Assembly (NCBI GenBank): GCA_030602265.1
Contig: JAUWAB010000007.1
Span: forward strand, 44,795-108,794
Direction of reading: 5' to 3'
Origin: Prolixibacteraceae bacterium
Lineage (GTDB): Bacteria; Bacteroidota; Bacteroidia; Bacteroidales; Prolixibacteraceae
DNA: 64,000 nt
In this document: positions 18,657 to 27,050 of the stretch, one piece after another
Position numbering within the stretch: position 1 is the stretch's first letter
Layout: every line of letters starts with the position of its first letter
Notes under the pieces: generated by a model
Database searches by the model: none
Told to the model about the DNA's origin: nothing
Seen by the model: only the letters and a program-made list of their open reading frames with translations
Made by a program: the position numbers and the translations under genes

Positions 18657-21125
18657 TCAGACTCCCCTTGCATTCCTGTCAAGTTGTCCGGCCTCCGAAA
18701 AATCATTCGTTACCGTATGTCCGTCGAGCGGAAGGATTCTCTGGTGGATCGCATCAATAATCCAGGAGGCCTGAGGGAAGAAATACTCTTCGAGTTCATA
18801 GGCAGGCGTTATCCAGTTGCGGGAACCGACCACAACCGGCGGAGCATCGAGATAGTCGAATGCCAGTTCGGTGATGTTGGATGCCAGATCCCGGAGAAAA
18901 GAACCCCGTGCGGAAGCATCTCCGGAGATGACTATTTTCCCGGTCTTCTTCAGTGACCCGATGACCGGCTGATAGTTAAACGGAACAAGAGAGCGCGCAT
19001 CAATCACTTCGGCCGATAATCCATATTTGTCTGCCAGGATATCCGCCGCCTCCAGTGCCCGGTAAAGGGTAGCTCCAATGGTCAGTATGGTGATATCCGA
19101 TCCTTCCCGTTTAACATCAGGCTCTCCGATAGGGATTTCATAATAACCTTCCGGTACGCCATCCTTATGAAACATCTCACCAATATCGTACACCCGCTGG
19201 CTCTCGAAGAAGATGACCGGATCGGTCCCTTGCAGGGCACTGTTCATAAGGCCTTTTGCGTCATAAGGGGTGACAGGGAAAACTACCTTAAGTCCGGGGA
19301 TATGGGCCGCCAGGGCTGTCCAGTCCTGTGAATGCTGAGCGCCATATTTGGAACCCACTGAGACACGCAGGACTACGGGCATAGTCAACACATTTCCACT
19401 CATGGCCTGCCATTTGGGCAATTGGTTGAATACTTCGTCTCCGGCCCGTCCCAGGAAATCACAATACATGATCTCCGGAATCACACGGCCCCCGCACATG
19501 GCATACCCGATGGCTGTTCCCACAATCGCCGCCTCCGAAATGGGAGAATTGAACAGCCTGTGGTATGGCAACGCTTCAGTAAGTCCGCGGTAAACGGCAA
19601 ATGCCCCGCCCCAGTCACGGTTCTCCTCTCCGTAGGCAATAAGCGTGGGATCTTTATAAAAGCGGTCAATAATTGCCTCGAAAAGGCCATCACGCAATAC
19701 ATAATTCCTGATTTTGGAGTGAGGCTTTCCGTTCTCATCATACGCATACCGCTCTTTGGTTTTCAATTGTTTCACCCGTGGATTCTCCTCCAGAGGCATG
19801 CTTACTTCAGGTTGACGGTCTTCCATACGGTCTTTCGACTGGCCCGAGAACATCATTGATCCGATAAGGTCCGGATTTTCTGTGAGGTTCATATGAGGGG
19901 AAACCTTCGGATCGATAGCCAGTTTCAACGTTTGGGTTACCAGATCAGTAATTTCATTTCTGACCTGCTCCAGTTGGCTTTCATCGGCAATACCTTCCTT
20001 TACCAGTTCCTTGCCGAACCATAAAATGGAATCGGCATTTTCCCATGCCTCCACTTCCTCTTTGGAACGGTACGACGATGCATCCGAGGGTGAATGGCCG
20101 CTGTAACGGTATGTTAGGACATCCAGCAGGACGGGGCCCCGTTTCTCTTCAATGATCTTTCTCTTGCGCCGGTAAGCATCTATAACCGCCAAAGGATTAT
20201 AACCATCAACACGCTCGGCATGCATCTGGTCTTCGTTCACTCCAGCCCCGATACGGGCAGCAATCCCGTAACCCATGGTCTCTCCGCAGGTTTGGCCTCC
20301 CATGCCGTACTGGTTATTCATGATATTGATGATCAGGGGCAGACCGCCTTTCATATCATCATCCCACAGCTCGGTAAACTGGTCCATGGTAGCGAAGGAT
20401 ATGCCTTCCCACACAGGACCGCAAGCCATTGAAGCATCCCCGATATTGGCTACCACGATGCCCTTTTTGCGGTTTACCTTTTTGAAAAGAGCGGCACCAA
20501 CGGCAATATCCCCCGATCCGCCCACAATGGCATTATTGGGGTATACGCCGAAAGGTGTGAAAAAGGCGTGCATGGAGCCGCCAAGGCCTTTGTTAAAACC
20601 GGTTTCCCTGGCAAAAATCTCAGCGAGTGTCCCATAAAGCAGGAACTTAACCGCCAGGTCCTTTAGCGTGCCAGTATGACCGGCTTTAACCGGACTGAGA
20701 GTGGCCCCGCCAAAATGGGTGTCCATAATTTTCTCCAGGGTAGTATCATCCAACTGGTGTATGGCCGACAAGCCTTTGGCAAGAATCTCACCATGGCTAC
20801 GGTGTGAGCCAAAAATAAAATCATCAACTGAAAGGGTATAGGCCATTCCGACAGCCGCAGCCTCCTGCCCGATAGACAGGTGGGCGGGCCCGGGGTGGTT
20901 ATAGGGTATGCCCTGATATTCGCCTCTGATCTTAATCAGGTTGAGCATTGTCTCAAACTCCCTGATTACCACCATATCGCGATATATTCTCAACAGATCC
21001 TGGTTGCTGAAGTTTGCCCGTTCATCGGCAATACTTCTTGCATACTGGTTAACTGGAACAGGCTTAAACTCAATGAAACCGGCCTTTCTAACCTCTTCCG
21101 GATTTATAAACTGACTCTTAGGCAT
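18657..21125 (-). CDS. 2-oxoacid dehydrogenase E1, fused alpha and beta subunits
   Basis: The 822-residue protein joins E1 alpha (about 1-420) and E1 beta (about 480-800) in one chain. The alpha part has the thiamine diphosphate motif [13 protein letters not shown] ending in [12 protein letters not shown], and the phosphorylation-loop-like [15 protein letters not shown]. The beta part has [26 protein letters not shown] and YGAQHSQDW typical of PdhB/BkdAB beta chains. The complex decarboxylates a 2-oxoacid (pyruvate, branched-chain or acetoin) and passes the acyl group to E2. It lies 58 bases after the E2 gene in the same operon. No E3 (lipoamide dehydrogenase) gene is present in the window, so E3 must be supplied elsewhere. 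Confidence 0.9.
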   Translation of the reverse strand: MPKSQFINPEEVRKAGFIEFKPVPVNQYARSIADERANFSNQDLLRIYRDMVVIREFETMLNLIKIRGEYQGIPYNHPGPAHLSIGQEAAAVGMAYTLSVDDFIFGSHRSHGEILAKGLSAIHQLDDTTLEKIMDTHFGGATLSPVKAGHTGTLKDLAVKFLLYGTLAEIFARETGFNKGLGGSMHAFFTPFGVYPNNAIVGGSGDIAVGAALFKKVNRKKGIVVANIGDASMACGPVWEGISFATMDQFTELWDDDMKGGLPLIINIMNNQYGMGGQTCGETMGYGIAARIGAGVNEDQMHAERVDGYNPLAVIDAYRRKRKIIEEKRGPVLLDVLTYRYSGHSPSDASSYRSKEEVEAWENADSILWFGKELVKEGIADESQLEQVRNEITDLVTQTLKLAIDPKVSPHMNLTENPDLIGSMMFSGQSKDRMEDRQPEVSMPLEENPRVKQLKTKERYAYDENGKPHSKIRNYVLRDGLFEAIIDRFYKDPTLIAYGEENRDWGGAFAVYRGLTEALPYHRLFNSPISEAAIVGTAIGYAMCGGRVIPEIMYCDFLGRAGDEVFNQLPKWQAMSGNVLTMPVVLRVSVGSKYGAQHSQDWTALAAHIPGLKVVFPVTPYDAKGLMNSALQGTDPVIFFESQRVYDIGEMFHKDGVPEGYYEIPIGEPDVKREGSDITILTIGATLYRALEAADILADKYGLSAEVIDARSLVPFNYQPVIGSLKKTGKIVISGDASARGSFLRDLASNITELAFDYLDAPPVVVGSRNWITPAYELEEYFFPQASWIIDAIHQRILPLDGHTVTNDFSEAGQLDRNARGV

Positions 21126-21183
21126 ATATTTCTTTTTTTCTGATTACGCTTAATACAACTATGAAACATTCCTGCTGCATCAT

Positions 21184-22464
21184 TCAAAACGGAATATTCT
21201 CGATTTCCCTGGCTATTTCCGCAAGGAAACGGGTAGCCTCGCCCCCGTCTAATGCCCTGTGGTCGTAAGTCAGCGAAAGACCAATCACCGGAACAAACGC
21301 ATAGACTCCGTCACCAAGATCCTTAGGCCTGGGCGTGATGGTACATACGCCCAGGATGGCAGTCTGGGGAAGATTGATCACCGGCGTGAACATCTCCACA
21401 CCGTAATTGCCAAGGTTCGAAACTGTGAAAGATGCAGCCTCCGGACTCAGCAAATCGGGATTTATATTACCCTTGCGGCAACCTTCGGCCAATGTGCGGA
21501 GCTGGCTGGACAGGCCGGTAACCGACAGGTCGTCGGCATTCCGGAGAGCAGGAACCATAAGGCCGCGATCGGTATCCACGGCCAAACCCAGGTTGACCTT
21601 TCTGAAAAACTTCAGCTGGTCACCCAACAGATGAGTATTTACCTGGGGAAATTTTTTCAACGCCCGGATGACGGCAAAACAAACCAGATCATTAACGGTC
21701 ACATTATCGGCAACTATGCCTGCCTCATACTCCTTTTTGAATTTTTTCCGTGCGGCCAGCAGTGCCCTGGCATCGGCACTCAGATGGTGAGTAAGCTGTG
21801 CCGAGTTCTGCAGCGATTGGTGCATAGCCCTGGCAATCAACTTTCGCATATTGGATAGTGGTTTTACCTGAAAATCCTCTCCGGAAGATAAAACCGGAGA
21901 CTCCTTTGGAGCAGGTGTTGCGGCAACTGGCACAGCTTCCGCGTGGGGAGATGCAGCGGAAGGTTTCGCAGTGCGTGAGGTAGCCATCCAGGCTTCTATG
22001 TCTCTGGAAATTATTCGTCCCATCGGACCTGTTCCCTGAATTTGGGCATAATCTACCCCCAAGCCTGAGGCCATCTTCCTGGCCAGCGGAGAAATGCGTA
22101 TCCGGCTGGCGACGCCCTCTTTGACAACGGTTTCCATGGACGTTATAACTGCCGGTTCAGCGCTGGAGTGAGAAACAGTCTCTCCGGCCGCTTCAATTGT
22201 TCCGGCAAACTCACTGATATCTTCGCCTGAAACTCCGATTACGGCAACATTAGCCAGGACCGGCACCTCATCACCCTCCTCAAAAAACCGCACCAGGAGA
22301 ATTCCGTCGGCCTTGGCTTCTTCATCAAAGGCCGCCTTGTCGGTTTCATAAGAAAAGAGAATGTCTCCCGTCTTAACCGGATCCCCGGTCGATTTGTACC
22401 ACTGCCCCAGGATACAGGTTTCAACGGACTGCCCCTGACGGGGCATAATCACTGCTACTGCCAT
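21184..22464 (-). CDS. Dihydrolipoamide acyltransferase E2 component
   Basis: The 426-residue protein has an N-terminal lipoyl domain with the lipoylated lysine in ETDKAAFDEEA near residue 44, a linker, an E3/E1-binding domain (RISPLARKMASGLGVDYAQIQGTGPMGRIISRDI near 120-155), an Ala/Pro-rich hinge and the catalytic domain ending in YDHRALDGGEATRFL with the active-site His and Asp. It is the first gene of the E2-E1 operon. An operator-like palindrome for the divergent GntR gene lies about 120 bases upstream. Acyl specificity (acetyl, isobutyryl or other) is not readable from the sequence. Confidence 0.93.
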   Translation of the reverse strand: MAVAVIMPRQGQSVETCILGQWYKSTGDPVKTGDILFSYETDKAAFDEEAKADGILLVRFFEEGDEVPVLANVAVIGVSGEDISEFAGTIEAAGETVSHSSAEPAVITSMETVVKEGVASRIRISPLARKMASGLGVDYAQIQGTGPMGRIISRDIEAWMATSRTAKPSAASPHAEAVPVAATPAPKESPVLSSGEDFQVKPLSNMRKLIARAMHQSLQNSAQLTHHLSADARALLAARKKFKKEYEAGIVADNVTVNDLVCFAVIRALKKFPQVNTHLLGDQLKFFRKVNLGLAVDTDRGLMVPALRNADDLSVTGLSSQLRTLAEGCRKGNINPDLLSPEAASFTVSNLGNYGVEMFTPVINLPQTAILGVCTITPRPKDLGDGVYAFVPVIGLSLTYDHRALDGGEATRFLAEIAREIENIPF

Positions 22465-22565
22465 AATACGATTCCAATTAACTTATATTGACAATTCAAA
22501 AAACGCTTAACAAACACAATCATCTGAATTACAGCACATATAATTCAAGATGAATTATTTCGATG

Positions 22566-22573
22566 TAAAAGTA
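22566..22573 (-). promoter_or_regulatory. Weak -7 box for the E2-E1 operon
   Basis: TACTTTTA on the minus strand matches seven of eight positions of TAnnTTTG. The GntR operator begins ten bases upstream of it. Confidence 0.3.
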
Positions 22574-22582
22574 AATATTTTT

Positions 22583-22598
22583 ACTTGTCTATACAAGT
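22583..22598. promoter_or_regulatory. GntR-type operator palindrome
   Basis: ACTTGT-CTAT-ACAAGT has perfect 6-bp half sites and resembles the ...GTCTAnAC... sites of the HutC/UTRA branch of GntR. It lies between the divergent E2-E1 operon and the gntR gene and would overlap the upstream promoter elements of both. Confidence 0.65.
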
Positions 22599-22624
22599 TA
22601 TAACGCGGTTATTTAAAATATCAT

Positions 22625-22632
22625 TAACTTTG
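22625..22632 (+). promoter_or_regulatory. -7 box directly before the GntR gene
   Basis: TAACTTTG is a full match to TAnnTTTG and ends only five bases before the ATG at 22638, so the message would be nearly leaderless. Confidence 0.45.
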
Positions 22633-22637
22633 GGATC

Positions 22638-23345
22638 ATGAATACGATGCCACAGTACCGGAAGCTCTATGAAATCTTAAGAAGGCATATCCTATCGGGA
22701 GTCTATGAAGAGGGCAGCCTGCTGCCTTCGGAAAATGAGTTGTGTGCCCTGCACGGCCTTACCCGCCCTACCGTGCGGCAGGCCTTGGAGTCACTGGTCA
22801 AAGATGGCCTGATTGCCAAACGGCAGGGCAAAGGAAGTATTGTCAGAAAACCTCCTCAGAGCATTGGCATATTATCCATAGAAGGTACGGCATCGGCAAT
22901 CGGGGATAAATACCTGAAGACTGTCATCCTGCAAAAACCCGTAATCCGGAAATGGGAAGAAAATTTTCCGTTTGAACTGAGTGAAATTGAACGGGAATCA
23001 GGTGCCATATACCTGGAGAGGTTAAGGTATGTTGATGGAAAACCGGTCTTTTATGACATCAACCATCTGCCCAATATCAATCTGCCCAGGTTTACCAGCC
23101 GGTCACTGGAAAACCGCTCCCTGTTCGAAACCCTCCGCAGCCATTACCAGATCAGGATAAACGGAGGGGAACAGCGGATCCAGGCCATCCGTTGTCCCGA
23201 GGATATTGCCGCACTGCTGAAAATAAAGAAGGGAGATCCAGTACTTTACCTGCAAAGAAAAATGGCAACCAACCGGGAAGGTTTCAACATTTACTCCGTC
23301 ATCTGGTTCAATTCAGCCAGCCACACCATTTTCGGAAGATTCTGA
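22638..23345 (+). CDS. GntR-family regulator with UTRA ligand domain
   Basis: The 235-residue protein has an N-terminal winged helix (YRKLYEILRRHILSGVYEEGSLLPSENELCALHGLTRPTVRQALESLVKDGLIAKRQGKGSIVR, residues 7-71) and a UTRA-type C-terminal domain (EREGAIYLERLRYVDGKPVFYDINHLP). That places it in the HutC subfamily, whose members release DNA on binding a small carboxylate or sugar-phosphate ligand. It is divergent from the 2-oxoacid dehydrogenase operon and the palindrome between them is the probable operator, so it likely represses that operon and itself. Confidence 0.9.
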   Translation: MNTMPQYRKLYEILRRHILSGVYEEGSLLPSENELCALHGLTRPTVRQALESLVKDGLIAKRQGKGSIVRKPPQSIGILSIEGTASAIGDKYLKTVILQKPVIRKWEENFPFELSEIERESGAIYLERLRYVDGKPVFYDINHLPNINLPRFTSRSLENRSLFETLRSHYQIRINGGEQRIQAIRCPEDIAALLKIKKGDPVLYLQRKMATNREGFNIYSVIWFNSASHTIFGRF

Positions 23346-23487
23346 AAAAACAAGCACTAAAAACATCCAAAGTGTTATGAATTAGTTTAAAATTCAGGCA
23401 TTTTGAAGTTTTTTTATTCATTTTTTCTGATTTTTTACAGTTAAATAGTTTTTTTTCCATATTTGCGGCATCAATAAAATTACTATC

Positions 23488-24804
23488 ATGAAGGTTTTAA
23501 AATTTGGCGGAACATCTGTCGGATCCCCTGAGAATATGCGTATGGTGATGAAAATCATTACCGACGGAGAACAAAAACTGGTCGTTCTGTCTGCCATGTC
23601 GGGCACTACGAATAGCCTGGTCGAAATTTCGAAACATCTTTACAATAAGGATGCCCAGGCTGCCCGTTCGGTAATCAAAGCACTCAGGGACAAATACGAT
23701 AAGGTTGTGGATGAGTTATATTCTGCAGACCATTATAAACAGAAAGGAGCTGCCGTCATAGCTGAAGTATTCGGGCTTCTGGAAGGTCTGACCAGCAAGG
23801 AATTTAACGAGTGGGATGAAAAAGTGGCCCTTGCGCAGGGAGAATTGATTTCCACCCGGCTTTTTACCCTTTTAATGGAAGAAAACGGCCATCGTACAGA
23901 ACTTCTTCCGGCACTCGACTTTATGAGAGTTGATGAAGAACGCGCTGCCGACATGGAGGCAATCGAGACCCTTCTGTCAGAGATTATGGCCGGTACGCCC
24001 AAAGTCAAATATTATATAACCCAAGGCTTCATCTGCCGAGATGCTGAAGGCAGGATCGACAACCTGGAAAGGGGCGGAAGCGATTACACTGCCTCATTAG
24101 TGGGAGCTGCACTTGATGCTGATGAGATCCAGATCTGGACGGACATTGACGGATTTCACAATAACGACCCCCGTTTTGTAGCCAATACGAGAAAGATTGA
24201 CCAGCTTTCCTTTAATGAAGCAGCTGAGCTTGCTTACTTCGGTGCAAAAATCCTGCACCCTCAGACCATCTCTCCGGCCAGGGTGAAAAACATTCCGGTA
24301 AGACTGAAAAACACAATGAATCCAGGCGACGGCGGCACCCTGATTACCACGGTTTCTGACGGAACAGGTATAAAGGCAGTAGCTGCCAAAGATGGAATTA
24401 CGGCCATCAAAATACGGTCAGGACGAATGTTCATGGCGTATGGTTTCCTGAAAAGGGTATTTGAGGTTTTTGAAACGTTCAAAACCCCGATCGATATGAT
24501 TACCACCTCTGAGGTGGCCGTATCGCTCACCATTGACAATACAAAATACCTGAAAGAAATCGGCAGCCAGTTGCTGCAGTTCGGAGAGGTGGAGATCGAC
24601 CAGGATATGAGTATCATTTGTATCGTGGGCGACATCATCAGGGAAGAAACCGGATTTGCATCCAGGGTTTTTAATGCTTTAGATGGAATACCGATCCGGA
24701 TGATCTCATACGGAGGAAGCCGTTACAATATTTCCGTACTGGTTCCTACCAGCCATAAGCAGACAACGCTGCAAACACTGAGTGATAAGCTGCTCAACGA
24801 ATAA
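23488..24804 (+). CDS. lysC: Aspartate kinase
   Basis: The 438-residue enzyme phosphorylates aspartate, the first step toward lysine, threonine, methionine and diaminopimelate. The family signature KFGGTSVGSPENM lies at residues 4-16, ERGGSDYTASLVGAAL near 191-206 is the ATP/aspartate region, and two ACT domains follow (TAIKIRSGRMFMAYGFLKRVFEVFE, ICIVGDIIREETGFASRVFNALDGIPIRMISYGGS). The ACT domains imply feedback control by an amino acid, probably lysine or threonine. It is a stand-alone gene with its own terminator and is separate from the fused kinase-homoserine dehydrogenase that many relatives also have. Confidence 0.95.
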   Translation: MKVLKFGGTSVGSPENMRMVMKIITDGEQKLVVLSAMSGTTNSLVEISKHLYNKDAQAARSVIKALRDKYDKVVDELYSADHYKQKGAAVIAEVFGLLEGLTSKEFNEWDEKVALAQGELISTRLFTLLMEENGHRTELLPALDFMRVDEERAADMEAIETLLSEIMAGTPKVKYYITQGFICRDAEGRIDNLERGGSDYTASLVGAALDADEIQIWTDIDGFHNNDPRFVANTRKIDQLSFNEAAELAYFGAKILHPQTISPARVKNIPVRLKNTMNPGDGGTLITTVSDGTGIKAVAAKDGITAIKIRSGRMFMAYGFLKRVFEVFETFKTPIDMITTSEVAVSLTIDNTKYLKEIGSQLLQFGEVEIDQDMSIICIVGDIIREETGFASRVFNALDGIPIRMISYGGSRYNISVLVPTSHKQTTLQTLSDKLLNE

Positions 24805-24806
24805 AT

Positions 24807-24873
24807 AAAAAGCCCGCTGTAATCATCTCTGGTGCAAACCACCTGTTAAAGACTAAATTACAACGGGCTTTTT
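24807..24873. terminator. Bidirectional terminator with long paired loop
   Basis: AAAAAGCCCG-C-TGTAAT pairs with ATTACA-A-CGGGCTTTTT across a 33-base loop that can hold a small GGTG/CACC hairpin. T runs follow on both strands. It separates lysC from the convergent lipoprotein gene. Confidence 0.75.
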
Positions 24874-24888
24874 TCATGGTCCGACCGG

Positions 24889-26172
24889 TCACTTTTTCAC
24901 CGGAATCTGTCCCTTCAGTACAATATTCTGGATATTTGAATAATCATACAGATAGAAACCATCGCTCCCGATCATAAACAAAAGGCCATTCACCGGGATG
25001 ACATCGTAGGTTTTAATATTGGGGAAAGAGGCAATTTGGTTGTTACCTACCCTGGTTTTGTCGGATGCATTAAATACCTTTAATCCTGCATCACCGTCGC
25101 ACACAAACAGGATATCCCCGTCAATACCAAGACCATAGGGACTATTCATATTAAACGACCCCACCAACAGGTTGCTTTTATAACCTGCCCCAAGCTGAAT
25201 GACATCCAGCCGGTTGGTGGTACTCCTGCACACCTGTCCGCCCCTCAGGGTCACATAGGCATAGCCGTCGGAAACCACTACCGGGTCACAACTGGTCACA
25301 TGCCAGAAGTTGGAAACATATTTGGGTGCCAGAGGCACTTCCAGGCTGAGGATTATCATACCCGACATGGTGCCCAGAAACATATGGTTATCATAGATGA
25401 ACATGGTTTCCACGTCCCAGCCAACGTTTTGTTTGCCGGCGTTAACCGGAGAGGCAGGCAACCTGACATCAAACATATAGCAGTTGCTGTTGTCGACAGC
25501 ATAGAGGTAGTCACCATACAGTCCGAACCGGGCCATAGAACCACCTATACCGGAAGCAGATCCTGAAGATCCCCCTACCCCACCTGACGAATTGGAATAG
25601 GAAGCGTCCAGTTGCATTCTTCCTCCCCACATGGGATAGACCGGGTAATAACGGTATTCCATTTCCTGCCTGACCTTTTTGATTTCCCAGTCAATGACCA
25701 CTCCCTTATCCTTGTCCACTTCGGCCATCCGGAAGTTGTTATCAGCTGGAGGCACGAGGTAAGGAAGGACATCCTTCAGCCTGGCCACTTCACGGATATT
25801 GTTCAGATCAGAGACATCGATGGCCACCAGGTCAATATAGCTGTCGGCATACAAGGTACTTTGCCGGATGGCGATATCCACGCAACCGGGGACTTCGATG
25901 AACCCCCTTTTCTGCGGACTGGAGGGATTCTGCAGGTCGATGATATGGACACCTTTACGGTCTTCGACCACGAAAATATAGTTATCCTTAAAATAGATCT
26001 TTCCGGGCTTCTCCAGATCACGCGCAGCGGTGGACTTAACAGCCAGGCGGAGATCCTCATAACTCATGTAAACCGGGGAATTAGCCGTAAACACTTCGGT
26101 ATAGGTATCCATACAGGCTGAAAAGACCACTGTCAGTGCGATAAATGCAAACAAACGATATATGATTTTCAT
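24889..26172 (-). CDS. LVIVD-repeat lipoprotein
   Basis: The 427-residue protein has a lipoprotein signal with lipobox FSAC at Cys20. Repeats that resemble LVIVD beta-propeller blades recur (YFKDNYIFVVEDRKGVHIIDLQNPSSP, LYADSYIDLVAIDVSDLNNI, LYGDYLYAVDNSNCYMFDVRLPASP, LFVCDGDAGLKVFNASD). A Gly/Ser stretch (SNSSGGVGGSSGSASGIGGS) interrupts the propeller near residues 195-215. Function is unknown; propellers of this type are surface or periplasmic scaffolds. It follows the small barrel gene by seven bases and would be transcribed from the ECF-type promoter at 27011-27036. Confidence 0.85.
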   Translation of the reverse strand: MKIIYRLFAFIALTVVFSACMDTYTEVFTANSPVYMSYEDLRLAVKSTAARDLEKPGKIYFKDNYIFVVEDRKGVHIIDLQNPSSPQKRGFIEVPGCVDIAIRQSTLYADSYIDLVAIDVSDLNNIREVARLKDVLPYLVPPADNNFRMAEVDKDKGVVIDWEIKKVRQEMEYRYYPVYPMWGGRMQLDASYSNSSGGVGGSSGSASGIGGSMARFGLYGDYLYAVDNSNCYMFDVRLPASPVNAGKQNVGWDVETMFIYDNHMFLGTMSGMIILSLEVPLAPKYVSNFWHVTSCDPVVVSDGYAYVTLRGGQVCRSTTNRLDVIQLGAGYKSNLLVGSFNMNSPYGLGIDGDILFVCDGDAGLKVFNASDKTRVGNNQIASFPNIKTYDVIPVNGLLFMIGSDGFYLYDYSNIQNIVLKGQIPVKK

Positions 26173-26179
26173 AGCTTTC

Positions 26180-26989
26180 TTAATTTATGATAAGACCAAA
26201 CTTAACAGACAGGCGGTTGAAATCCACATCCAGGTTATACTCGTTATCTCCGCTGTAACGAAGCCTGTGAAAACGGTAACCGACCGCAAACGTGAAGCCG
26301 TAACCAGTCCGGGACTGACTGATAAATCCGACCGCCGGATTCAGTAAAAAACCGCCCTTAGCCTTTAACGCGCTCTGGTTTATGGGCATAGGCCCCGGCC
26401 AAATGACGCTTGAATAAACGCTCTCCGGCACGATATTGTAGTAAAGCGTTCTTGAGTTTTCGGCAGGTACCTGATAACCCGCCTGCAGAACAGCATATGG
26501 TGAAAACCGGGTATCGCGCAACCGGTACAACAGGTTTGCAGACAAAGGCAGATAGGTCTCTTTCAGGAATTCCACCCCAACACCGGCACCCGCCGAAAGG
26601 TTATTCCAGAAGGTGTAATTCAGGGATGTCCCTACGCTGAGCGGAGCCGACTGGCTGTTATCCGGATTCCCTGCAAGTACGCCGATCTCCGATAAACTGA
26701 ACCAGCGTGAAGGCTGGATAAAGCCTTCATTGAACTCAGGATCCGGGGCATACTGCCTTGCCGGTCGCTGGCTTGTAACCAGCTCAACTTCAGAGGTATT
26801 GAATATCCAGGTATTCCGGCCGGATACTACCCTAAGTTTTTCAAGGTCATTGGAATAGAGGTACCTTCCCTTGATAACCACGCCATCTTTGAGATGAATG
26901 TACCCCCTTTCATAAACGCCATAGGGTGCTTGCCCATGGCTTACCATTGCGAACAGTAACGCAAAAACAAAAGTCAGTAGTTTATACAT
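26180..26989 (-). CDS. Exported beta-rich, probably outer-membrane, protein
   Basis: The 269-residue protein has a signal peptide (MYKLLTFVFALLFAMVSHGQA). An N-terminal segment near 25-70 (GYIHLKDGVVIKGRYLYSNDLEKLRVVSGRNTWIFNTSEVE) looks like a small beta domain found before barrels in this phylum. From about residue 95 it consists of alternating strands (GTSLNYTFWNNLSAGAGVGVEFL, FAVGYRFHRLRYS) ending LSVKFGLIIN, consistent with an eight-strand barrel. It starts 22 bases from an ECF-type promoter and precedes the LVIVD lipoprotein, so the two form an operon next to the sigma/anti-sigma operon. No name can be given. Confidence 0.65.
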   Translation of the reverse strand: MYKLLTFVFALLFAMVSHGQAPYGVYERGYIHLKDGVVIKGRYLYSNDLEKLRVVSGRNTWIFNTSEVELVTSQRPARQYAPDPEFNEGFIQPSRWFSLSEIGVLAGNPDNSQSAPLSVGTSLNYTFWNNLSAGAGVGVEFLKETYLPLSANLLYRLRDTRFSPYAVLQAGYQVPAENSRTLYYNIVPESVYSSVIWPGPMPINQSALKAKGGFLLNPAVGFISQSRTGYGFTFAVGYRFHRLRYSGDNEYNLDVDFNRLSVKFGLIIN

Positions 26990-27010
26990 GTCAGTTACGG
27001 TTTTTCTTTA

Positions 27011-27036
27011 GATGGGATAACTTTGCGGAAGGTTGC
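27011..27036 (-). promoter_or_regulatory. ECF-type promoter for the OMP/LVIVD operon
   Basis: On the minus strand GCAACC is followed by 16 bases and then CATCTAA. The -35-like GCAACCTT and the CATCTAA box are the same as in the promoter of the sigma gene at 29100-29125, at the same spacing. Confidence 0.7.
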
Positions 27037-27050
27037 GTCCAGGATATTAA

